From: Diphasiastrum complanatum
Taxonomy: Eukaryota; Streptophyta; Lycopodiopsida; Lycopodiales; Lycopodiaceae
Reading direction: 5' to 3'
DNA length: 64,000 nucleotides
Assembly: GCA_029204225.1 (NCBI GenBank)
Contig: CM055092.1
Span: forward strand, 16,795,921 to 16,859,920
The translations under genes were made by a program, and so were the position numbers. Position 1 is the stretch's first letter; the number at the start of each line of letters is the position of its first letter. Shown piece by piece: positions 36,701 through 48,700 of the stretch. The notes below the pieces were generated by a model. The model saw only the letters and a list, made by a program, of their open reading frames with translations. It was not told the DNA's origin and made no database searches.

Positions 36701-39700
36701 GACAAAGAACAAGTCTTCGAAGGACCGGCCCAAATGCAATCGATGAACTTGGTTGAGCTTGGTGAAGAAGACAAAATTGTTCATGTGGGAGCACAATTGA
36801 CACACACTCAGTTCACACAACTATGTAATTTGTTGAAGGAATACCAAGACCGTTTTGCATGGTCATACAAGGATCTAAAGGGTATACCACCAACCGTAGT
36901 CCAGCATACCATACCCTTGGTGGATGGAGCAGTCCCCAAGGTGAGCCGTTATTACCGCTGCAATCCTAACTATACGGAGCTAATTAAACAGGAGTTGCAG
37001 AAACTACTCGATGCCGATTTCATCTATGAAATCGAGCGCACAGATTGGGTATCACTGATAGTCATAGTACCTAAGAAAAATGGCAAAATGCGAATCTGTG
37101 AAAATTTGAAGGCACTAAACGCAGTTACAAAGAAGGATCACTCCCCCCTATCCTTTATGGAGAGTGTCCTAGATTGAGTAGCAGGAGCAGAAGCCTACAG
37201 TTTTCTGGACGGTTTCAGCAGCTACGATTAAGTAAAAATTGCGCTTGAAGATTGGCACAAGACAACTTTTTCTACAGAATGGGGAACTTATGCCTATAAG
37301 GTAATGCCATTCTGACTCTGTAATGCCCCAAGTACCTTCCAAAGAGTTATGCAAACGACATTCAGAGAGTATTTACAAAATTTTTTGGAGATCTTCTTGG
37401 ATGATCTGTGTGTGCATGGGTCTAATACGGAGCACTTATCTCATTTGAAGAAAGTGTTGATTCAATGCGGCAAATACCAGATTTCCTTGAACCTAGAAAA
37501 ATGTCACTTTTGGGTAACACACGCCCTCATCTTGGGCCACATTGTATCAAGACACGGAATCTCCACTGATCTTTCCAAGGTAAGGGTCATTATTGATCTG
37601 TCACCACCAGGGATGATTCGCGAAGTCTACATCTCATGGGCCACGCTAACTATTATCAGATCTTTATCTTAGATTTTGCGGAGTTAGCCAGGCCAATCTA
37701 CTAGCTTGCTAGAAAACCACACTGGACGAAGAAAGCTTTATAGGCTTTCCAACAGCTTAAGGATGCATTGGTCTCAGCGCCAATTTTACGACCGCCCAAT
37801 TGAACTATCGAGTTCCATGTGCATACGGATGCAGTATGCCGTTGGAGCCATCTTGACCCAGCTAGGAGAATGAAAACATGATTTTCCAATAAGTTTTGCT
37901 AGTCGACAGCTTAGTGAATCAGAAATGAATTATTCAACCACAGAGCGAGAAGCGTTGGCAATGATATTTGCGGTTAAGAAATTTCGGCCTTATTTGATGG
38001 CTACCCATTTTGCATTTTATACGGACCATCAACCCCTGCTGTACCTGGTATATAAAACTTGCAACACTGGACGAATTACTCGATGGTTACTCCTATTGCT
38101 CGAATTTGATTTCAGGATTGTGGTACGCAAGGGAAAGCAACACTACATGGTAGATCATGTATTGCGGATCAAAGGGAAGGAAACTGCAGTCCCCAACCGG
38201 ATGACGAGCTACCAGATGCTGCCTTATTCTATGTTGACACAATGCCAGATCGGGGGGCGTCGATATAGTTGAATATTTAATGTGGAGCCAACCAGACAAG
38301 ACCTTACCAAAGGCGGAATAGCGGAAGCTGATACTCAGAGCACGACCTTACCCGTTGATTGCCGGCCAGTTATACCGATGAGGACTTGACAACAACCTTA
38401 GAAGGTGTGTTCCACATGAAACTGCCTAGATTATATCATTATCACATGAAGGGATGGGTGGCGGTCATTTCGCATCCGACATTACAATTCGTAAAATTCT
38501 ACAATCAGGATGCTGGTGTCCGACAGTTTACAAGGACACATAAGAATACTTAAGAAAATGTGATGTATGCCAGCGAGCCAGAAGACCCACTAGAATCAAT
38601 TATGACCTGTTGCATGCAGTCATGGCTCAGGCACCATTTGAGAAGTGGGGATTGGACTATATTGGTCCCATCCACCCAGTAGCAAGAAGCTCTCAAGCCC
38701 GATATATTATCGTGGCTACAAATTATCTAACCAAATGAGTAGAAGCCAAGGTAGTAAGAGTGGCTGATGCCAGGACTACACCCAAATTTCTATACAAACA
38801 TATCATTGTGCACTTCGGATGCCCGGTTGAGATAGTCAGTGTTCGTGGAAGCCATTTTGTCAATGAAACCATCAAGGTTCTATTGGAATGATCCATCGGT
38901 TCAGCACACCCTATTATCCTCGAGGTAATGGGCAAGTAGAATCATCCAATCAGATCTGATTGGGAGCATAAGCTACATGTTGCTTTGTGGGCATTCACGA
39001 CAACATATAAGGGAGCATATAAGGGCAGCACTGATCAAACACCATTCCAATTGGTTTTGGTCAAGATGCGGTAATGCCAGTAGAGTTTTTGGTAGCATCA
39101 CTGAGGGTTGCCAACACACAATGTCTTGATGAGTCCAAATCTCTACAAGTATGCCATGAAGCTCTACATAAACTTTGCGAGACCCGCCTATTGGCTGTGC
39201 ATGCACTAGCAGCTAAGAAAGCGTGTCACAAGGCTGTTGAAGAGTAATGCTTATTTTACCCCTTTGGCTAAGCACTAATTAAGTTGTAAGTTGTACATAA
39301 CTCATGGGGCATGTTATTAATTAAATACATGAGACCCCCCAATAGTTGAGTAAATTAGTGCAAGTGGCCCACTAGAACAAGTAGCTCACTCCTATGGTTG
39401 ACACCTAGACTTTCCATGCATGTAGTTGAGGTGCTTGCCTCACAAGGGATTTGGAGGACCCATGCCCTAGCAATTCATTTCCTCTTCTAACTTTTGGTGT
39501 TGTGAGGTGCTTATGCAATTCTCCTTGTATGTGATGTTTTCCATAGCCAAGTTTCTCAAGCTTTCATAGTTGATCTAGTATTGAAGTTAAGATACTCCAG
39601 AGCTAGGTCTTGCAATTTATCATGGTATCAGAGCTAGGTTGTCTAGCTTGTGAGTCTGTGAGTGAGAGAAACTTCAAACATTTTTCCTCACATTTGCAAT

Positions 39701-42700
39701 GCAAAGGATGCAGTGGAGGCTTGGACTATTCTGAAGTCTATGTTTGAGACAGTGGATTCAGCCAGGGTTGTGCATTTGCAAAACAGGTTACATACTCTCA
39801 AGATGGAAGCAGGTGCAACAATTGGTGATCACATCACAAAGGTCAAGGACCTTATGGACCAACTTGCTTCAGTTGGAGAGACAGTAAGTGACAGGAGTAT
39901 TGTCCCCATAGTCTTGAATAGCTTGTCATTCAACTATCAAGACTATGTGATGTCCTTTCTGCTAGGGAGAAACTCTCAACCTTTGGGGAATTATGTGGTC
40001 TTCTTTTACAGGAGGAGATGAGAAGGAAGAATATTTTAGAAAGGGAAGATAATCTAGAACATGCATTTGCTTCTAAGAAGAAGCAGAACTTTTAGAAGAA
40101 AGGCAAAGGCAAAGGGAAGAACTCAAAGCAAGGCTTGGAGCAGCAGGTGTCCAAGTTACAGGTTGGAGAGGAGTCAAGCACCAATTCCTCATCTACACCC
40201 AAGAGGAAGGACAACTGCAACTATTGTGGCAAGTATGGCCATTTCGCTTTTGAATGCCGAAAGAAGCAAAGTGATCAAAAGAAGGGAAAGAACCAGTAGG
40301 GTCACTTTGTTGACAAAGTTGCAGGAGAGGAGCATTCTGGTGGCCTTGATCTATTCACTGCAGCCCTATCATCTGAATCCACGTTTGGTGGATGGTACAT
40401 TGATTCTGGAGCCTCAAAGAACATGACACCTCATAGACATTGGTTCTAGACATCCTATGAGGAGACAGGAGATGGTCAGCATGTATGCCTTGGAGATAAC
40501 TCTACACATGAGGTGAGGGGCAAAGGCATAGTTCTAGAGCAGCTGTCATCAGGTGAGGTGAAGGTAATCAAGAGTGTCTTGCATGTACCAGGGTTGGCTA
40601 AGAACGTGCTATCTGTTGGTGCCATTACCAAACAAAACATGTTGGTGGAGTTTGACGAATCCACCTGTTTGGTAAAAGACAAAGATCAAAGCTTCAAGGT
40701 GGTAGCTACACAGCCATTCCTAGCCAAGAGGCCTTGTCAGCAAAGGATTCTAGTTAGGATAAGCTTTGGCACGAGAGGTATGGTCATTTGAGCTATCAAA
40801 GTTTACAAGTTTTGAACAAGCACAATATGGTAGTAGATCTTCCTAGCATATGATCTTGAAAACATGAAGAAGATCCTAAGTTGAGACGTCATCTTTGACG
40901 AGAGCATTCACCTAAGATACAGGAGCAGGAGAAAGATGGAACTTATGAGTTCCTACCCTTGATTGATTCCACAGATGAGGATCCTAGTCTAGAGCCCTGT
41001 GTGCCTCAAGAGCAAGTGCAACAACAGGTGCCTGAACATGCTAGTTCGAGACCTCAATTTGGCCAAGTACTAGAAGCTGAAATTGGAGACAAACGGAAGA
41101 CTAAGACTATACCATGGGATACGTGGTCACCATCCACATCACCTACCACTAGGAAGAAGCTACCTAGGTGGTATTGGGAAACAATCAAAGAGGGTCAAAT
41201 GATGGAAGAAGGAGAGAGCAGTGCACAAGGTGCCAGAAGATCTCTTAGGTCTCGTGAGAGACAAGAGACTAACTCTGCTCTTATGTCCACTATTTTGGAT
41301 GCAGATGAGCCACAGTTCTTTCACGAAGCCGTGAAGGAAAAGGTATGGCAACATGCCATGCAGGAGGAGTACGACTCCACTGTCGAGAATGACACATGGG
41401 AGCTCACTACATTGCCAGAAGGGAAGAAACCACGCCCAGCAGGAGGGGCTAGACTATGATGAGACATTCGCACCTGTTCCTAAGATGACATCTATTAGGA
41501 CCATTTTGGCCTTAGCCTCATATTTTGATTGGGATGTCCATCAAATGGATGTCAAGAGTGCCTTTCTTAATGGGCACCTACAGGAGGAGGTTTACATGGA
41601 ACAACCGCAGGGGTAAGAGATAACAGGCAAGGAGAATCTGGTTTGCAGGCTTAGAAAAGCCTTGTATGGGCTCAAACAGGCGCCAAGGGCTTGGTATAGC
41701 CGAATTGACGAGTACTTTGCAAGGCAAGGGTTTGAGAAGAGTAAGTCTGATTGCAATCTTTATGTCTTCAAGGAAGGAGAAGACTTTGTTGTTGTTGTGC
41801 TCTATGTGGATGATCTACTCATCACACGAAGCAATAAGAAGCTTATTGCTTGTGTTAAGAAAAATCTTTCTAGTGAGTTTGAGATGAAAGATTTGGGTTT
41901 GCTACAGGAGTTGAGGTTTGGAAAGGGAAGCGTTGTCTATTTATCTCTCAGGCAAAGTATGCACAAAAATTATTGAAGAGGTGTAACATGCAAGAAAGCA
42001 AACCAATTAGCACACCCATGGATGCAAGCAACAAGCCATCAGGAGATGATGGTCCAACATTTGTAGATGAGACTCTCTATCGCCAATTGGTGGGCAGCCT
42101 GATTTACCTTACTACCACCAGGCCAGATATTGCTTATGCGGTTGGATCGCAAGTTCATGAGTAAGCCTACCGAAGCACATTGGAAGGCAGCCAAGCGGAT
42201 CCTACGATATGTGAGAGGGACGATGACTTATGGGATTGGATATATTGATGATGGTGACCTTCAGCTGGAAGGGTATTCAGATTTCGATTGGGCAGGTGAT
42301 AGAGATGATTGGAGATCGATGACAGGCTATTACTTTAGCCTAGGTTCAAGGACTATATCTTGGTGCAGCAAGAAGCAGCCTACTATAGCCCTATCATCTA
42401 CCGAAGCTGAGTACAGGGCGACTACAAGGTCCGCCTGTGAAACCATTTTGTTACGACGTCTACTTGAGGACATGCAGATTGCTCAACCTACATTGTTGCA
42501 TTGTGATAACCAAAGCTGCATTCGGCTTTCAAGAAATCCAGTCTATCATGCACGGATGAAGCACACAGCACTTCATACGGGAGAAAGTGCACAATGGTGG
42601 TGTCAGTTTAAATAAAATAGCCATCAAGGGGGGGTGTTGAAGAGTAATGCCTTTGGCTAAGCAGTAATTAAGTTGTAAGTTGTACATAACTCATGGGGCA

Positions 42701-45700
42701 TGTTATTAAGTAAATACATGAGACCCCCCTTTTGTAAGTTGAGTAAATTAGTGCAAGTGGCCCACTTGGCCAAGTAGCTCACTCCTATGGTTGACACCTA
42801 GACTTTCCATGCATGTAATTGAGGTGCTTGCCTCACAAGGGATTTGGAGGACCCACGCCCTAGAAATTCATTTCCTCTTCTAACTTTTGGTGTTGTGACG
42901 TGCTTATGCAATTCTCCTTGTATGTGATGTTTTCCATAGCCAAGTCTCTCAAGCTTTCATAGTTGATCTAGTATTGAAGTTAAGATACTCCATAGCTAGG
43001 TCTTGCAATTTATCAAAGGCATGGCATGATCGTCAATTACACAAGAAAGATCTTCGCGCCGGAGATCTGGTCCTAATGTATAAGACCAAGGCGATCAAAA
43101 GGAAATTGAAGTTCACTGGCGAAGGTCCGTACGGTATCAAGGAAATCCTCAATCATGGAGTTGTGAACCTTCAACATCTAGATGAGACTCCGTTCGATAC
43201 ACCCATCAATGGTAGCTGACGAAATAAGTATTGGCCACCATAGTAGCATTGGTCCAGTCTGATAATGACATGTAGGTCACTTACAGATGAGATCTGACAC
43301 TACAAACAATTATTACAACAAGATCCACATGCATATAGATCCAGATGGGATCAAGAAGGTAGCGGAACATCATCCCACAACAGATATCCTCTGATAGTGC
43401 AGATCAGACTTGAAAACCTCAGACAAATTTAGCAAAAAAGAGGGAAAAAAACCACTCAAACTTATAGATCAGCTATCAAATCTTCATAAGAACCCTCGTA
43501 GAGCTCACCATAGACAGATCTGACCCAGATGGACCTACAAAAAGCTCTGCAAGAGTTACTTGTGAAAGAACAGTGAAAAAGAGGCCTCTGCAAGAGTACT
43601 TCAAAACCTTCGCATGCCATCAAGATCATCGAACCAACCTTCATAAGCAGCATAAATGGAATCAGGGCAGTCAAATTGACTTGCCTATAAGGTTGGATTC
43701 TTAAAATTTGATAACAGAAGAAAGTTGGGCAAGAGTTCCTTCCCTGCGAGAGTTGAACCCTCGCATGACCTTTAGAACCTTCGCAAGGCAGGCAAATCAT
43801 CTTTTGAACTCTCGCCAGCTTCTCTGGGGTCTTAGAAAATCATGAGGAAGGTCCCTGTAAAATTTGGTATGGAATTGAGATGTGGAAAGTGTACTTCTTC
43901 TAATAGGCACCCTAATTTCCATCTATATAAGCAGGAAATTCGAGTCCTTTGTCACTTCCTAGCGAAGCTCTTGCCGATTTTTGATCTGAATTTCCTACTG
44001 CTTCCAAAAGCTTTCAAACTTTGCACACATCACTCTCAGCCTTCATAACACGAAATCCAGCTCCATATTCCTCCATTCCACTCTTGTCACTCTGAAATCC
44101 ACCATTTTCTCATTTTCCCCATTTCCACCTTATCTGCTCCACCAAACCTTCTAATTCAATCAAACCTATTTAATCCACCTTTCATCCACTACCCTTCGCC
44201 ATGGCATCATCCACCAATCCTGATAACCAGCCATCTAGCCCTTCCGACGAGACTAATACCACCAGATCGCCCGCCGTATCGTTCCTTCCGCCACCCAAAT
44301 CTTCGATCTTCCTACCGACTCCCAGATCGCCCCATGGATCCAAGCCGCTCAACCCCTCCTGGAGGCGATGGGCATTTACCCATAGCTTTGCACTTGCGCC
44401 CTGTGTCTAGAGTTTGTCGTCCAGGGCTTCGGAACCTGGGATAAAGGCAAATCTAGGTACTATATCCAATCCCAAGGTACCAAACACAGAGTGCGTGTGA
44501 ACCCAGCTTCCCTGGCTACCATCGGAATTATTTCCGGTGATAGGCCAAAGCTCTCTCATCACCAAGCCCCTGCAGCCATTTCTCCCTTCTTAGACTCACC
44601 AATGCCCCAAACTCACACGAATGACGGGTATTTGATTGAAGCCATCACCGACCCCGTCCTCCAAGCTGCCTCCCACCTCCTGAGCAACTTCTGGGCAATC
44701 GGAAGTCTACGAATCCCTCCCCCTATTCACACTTCCCCCTCGGATCCTTCCATTCAGAATGTCGAGTCTGATAAACCATTAGACGATGACGCATTCGAGA
44801 CAACAGGATTCGTCTCATCTCCTCTACGTGCTGATCCAACCACACCAGAGGAATGTTTCTCCGAAGATCCTCGTTGAGGATGACGAGGATGACGAACCAG
44901 GGGCTGCAGCACAACCAGGCCCAGCTAGTACCTTAGCACCGGCCGCTCCGCAAGATGTCGCGACGGCCTACCAGCAATTGGGCACCCTGCTCAAGGACTT
45001 GGTAGACGCCAAATCCAAATTGGATGGCCGTGTTCTCGAGATGGCAGCTAACAACACCATACTGTGCGCCGAGCTATCACAGCTCCAACAAGACAATCAA
45101 GTGGCACATTTAAGCTGAGAAGGCCATGGTCCTGAAGCTGGTGAAGAACGAGACAGCCCTTCAGGCCTACATCCAGGCCCTATAAAAATACGTGATGGAC
45201 GCAGCTGCAAAGGTCTAGGATGCCACGAATTCAGCGCAGCAGCAGCTAGCCCCGCTCCAGGCCCAACTGCAAGTGGCTGAGATTGAAAACCAACGCCTAG
45301 GAGCGGAGGTAGCAGCCCTCTAGCAAGAAAGAACGGAGTGGCGAGCCCAGCCAGTACCAACCACACGCCCGCTCACCCAGCATGAGGCAAAAATCATTTG
45401 ACCCAGCAGGTGCTATTGAGGCAGATGCTTATGGGCTATCAATCGGCCTTCGTCAGTACCGGTACCAAGTGCACCAAGAGCTTTCCAAAACCAAGGCCGC
45501 GCTGAAAGAATGGCAGCAGCAAACAACTCAACAGCCACCAGCGCCCCAAGTGGTGATTCCACCACCACCACAATTAGAAGCTGCACATGCAGAGGAAGGC
45601 CAAGACCAAGGACCAGACGCAGCGGGGCAGGAAACAGACCAGGGCCAAGGGCTTGAGCAGAGTGCGACACCATCGATGGAGGAACAACAAGCTTCATCCT

Positions 45701-48700
45701 CTCAAGGCTCTCGCTCCATCTTGGCCTCCCGGGCATTCAGAAAACCCAAAAGCGTGGAGGAGGAAATCAATGAATTCCTTGTGCAATATCCTTACGAGTC
45801 CTCATGTGGCAGGTGGCAGGTCTCGTTCACTGTCAAAGAAATAAAAGGGAACCAGATAACCGTCAAAGGTTGGGACATGGATGTAGATGCCAAACAGGCT
45901 CTCGTCCAATTTTTCAAGCAATATTGAAGGTGCCCAGATCCCACAGTCCGCGCGGCCGCCGAATTCGCCTGAGACTTGGAGTTTTTGATGTGGATCCTCA
46001 CCAAGTGGGACGATTTTTTACCACTAATATTTTTTGATCCAAGTAAAGCCATGGCGTCTGAACATCGACGACCAGTTGCCCTTGGTATGTCTGTACTATA
46101 GAGCGGCCCTCATTGGTGACCCATGTCCGACGAGAGTCCGAACTTGGATCTCCAAACTATGGATTGAAGGCGCTCACCCATGTTTTTTTCCTCTCACGAA
46201 TGACCGCAACATGGCTCGGTTAAAATACATGGAACAGGTGTCGAGTCAACTATTAAAGTGGCGCACCCTAGCTCCAGTGCCAATGGACTGGAACTACTTC
46301 AAGTTGGGGGTCCTGTTGTGGGTATTTTCTATAAATAAATAAATGAGGCCGATAAATAGAAAATTAGGTGCGAGGGCCATGGCATCCTGCGAGCGTAAGT
46401 CCACAACCCAATGAGCACATGTAAAAAATTGTATCATAGAATAAAATAGACTTGGGCCATGTAAATAAAATAATGTAAAAAGGCCCAAAGTCTAAGTTGA
46501 TTAAGTTCTAATTAGTAGTCAAAGTCAAATTGGTGGTAGGTAGAGTGTTCTTCTTTGTGCACCATAGATCTAGTTGTGTTTTCTTTGAAGGGCTAGGATT
46601 TCAATCCTTCCCTCAATGAAGTAGCCAATAGAAGCACAGGGGCAAGGGCCTCCCCAACAATAAAAGGGCACCTCTTGTACTCCATTTTACGTGCTTAATA
46701 CAGAAGGAGGAGACTCTACCATTCTGTGCACTCAAGCATCCTCATGTGCTTTGCTATCAATCTAATGCTTTTTGTGGATATGGTTTTGCTACTTTCACTG
46801 TTTAGTGTTTTTAATTGCTTCTACATTAGAATAATTGCATTAGCATATGAGTAACCTCCTTCTAACTCTCTATTCTTGCTCTCTTTACTATTACTATGGA
46901 TGTAAGGTGTGGTTAGTGTTAGGTAGGTGGGGTTAAAGTAGTGTTAATGCTAGAAACATTTAGAGTAGGCAACTAAATCTAGTTAGAGTTCTATCCTATT
47001 GGAACTAACCCTTCTGACAGGCGGAGGGCTACTCGACCACTATATCTATGACACTACAAACCTAAAGTTAGGGAAGTGCTATCTAAGGCTATTCCCCTAT
47101 GTTTTGAAATTGTCACCATTCAAGTGGTGCTTTCATTAACCAAGATGCCTTTATAAAAAACCATCAAGAATTTCAGGATATTGGTTTTTGAGAAAAGATG
47201 CTGCTTTCATTGGCAATTTCATTGGCTTTCCGTAAATTTCATTGGCAACTATAGATGCCATTTCATTGGTTTCCTGAATTTCTTCATGGACTATTACTCA
47301 TAAAAAATATGCCCTTTTTAGAAAATTGTCAAGAATTTCACAATACTATTTTTTGAGACAAAATGCCAATTCAATTCTTGTACTTGTCGGCCTTCCTATA
47401 CACCGGTAAATAAGAAAATTTGGACATATTTTTAGGGTTCTAAAGTCCCTATAATTTGACACGTTCCCAATTCACAATATTTGGCAAGAAAAAGGCATGT
47501 ATAATGCATAGTACCTCGCAAAAATAGGGCCTATACAATGCATAATATCTGGCAAAAATAGGGTCCTGTAGTGCTTAAATGTTTTTCCAAAAACCATCAA
47601 ATTGCCCATGTCAAAATCTGCATTTTGAATTTCATATTTAAAAAAAAGAAATCGTTTCTGTTATGAACAGATTCACAGATTTTGATATCAATGATGCATA
47701 AAAGACAGAAAAAGCATTCACAAAGCATTCTCCAACTAAGAAACTAATGGCCGCTGATAGCTCAGGCATATCTCCAACTAAGATCTCCAAAATTGTACAT
47801 CTCCCCTACAAGAAGCCAAGACTCAAAATGATCAAAGCTACTAAATGACCAGCCTTAGTGGCTATTTACAGTGGACAAAACCTACCTCCCTTCATATAGA
47901 ATTGGAGGGAAGGTGAAATTCAAAAATTAGGGCCAAAATTAGAAAACCATGTAAATGGTGTTTCTAGGCTAGTCACATGTAATATAACTGCGTATCCAAT
48001 AATACTGTCAAAAATAGAGAAGAATGGACTATAATGTATGTCCATAACCCTCCCTCCATCTAAAACATTGGCCTCAATGTGGGCTAAAAAATATCTTAAG
48101 TACCAGAGCTACTTTAATACTGCTATATTGTCATTTTCTTTCTTGGGTTATACATTTCGTGCTAGTGGTGTAAGTCCAATAGCCGAATCCCCTGCAACTG
48201 CGGAGAGCTGCTTTTAGTACAATGAAGCTAAGAGATTTTTATCTCAATTCCAGTAGTTGCTAAGGCTAGATCAGTATGTAAGTAGCGGCGGTCGTGGGTG
48301 GGCAACTGAGGTATCATCATCAACAAGTGATGGAGAATCAATAGCTGGAGCAGCAAGAGCATCGGAGCTATCAATATTAGGCAAATCAGCAGGAGGTACA
48401 ACAACAACAACATGTGAATTAGGAACTGCATCAATAACATCAGGAACATCAGCAAGATGTGGATCAACAACTGCAACAGCAGGGGCATAAAGTGGTGCAT
48501 CATCAGGTGCAAAAGACATAGCGTTGTGTACTAAGGCATGAAGAGAGCGAGCTTGTTCCTGCAATCAAGGTGAGTGTGCAAAAACATCAAAAGACTCCCA
48601 AGTAGCCTCATAAACTGAACGACCGTCCCATTGGACTAAGAATTGGACAATATGACGACGACGACGCAAAATGACTTGAACTTGTAAAATAGCAGCAGGT

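Larger units (their letters stand above)
39235..43015 (+). mobile_element. Element G: copia element inside F integrase
   Basis: 3,781 bp with a perfect 5-bp duplication AAGGC (39230-39234 and 43016-43020). LTRs 39235-39622 and 42635-43015 start TGTTGAAGAG and end ATTTATCA. Primer site TGGTATCAGAGC is at 39623 and purine tract AAGGGGGGG ends at 42634. It encodes copia gag, protease, reverse transcriptase and most of RNase H; integrase is deleted apart from its first residues. Confidence 0.95.
34140..47058 (+). mobile_element. Element F: Athila/Tat-like gypsy element with a 3' ORF
   Basis: Plus strand. LTRs 34140-35239 (holding a 380-bp MITE) and 46314-47058, with ends TGTTGTGGGTAT and GACACTACA. 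Primer site TGGTGCCATTGCTGGGGA is at 35242. Interior: protease remains, reverse transcriptase, RNase H, integrase (split by copia element G), spacer, then an extra ORF. Gag is not recognisable. Flanks GATGT and AACCT could be a decayed duplication of the AATCT/GATCT site in E. Many stops make it inactive. Confidence 0.87.

Noticed and set aside
48228-48512. Leu/Met-rich frame with apparent membrane segments in element I
   Set aside because: It is the shifted reading of the Val/Asp/Pro-rich tail after the chromodomain; the hydrophobicity is a frame artefact.
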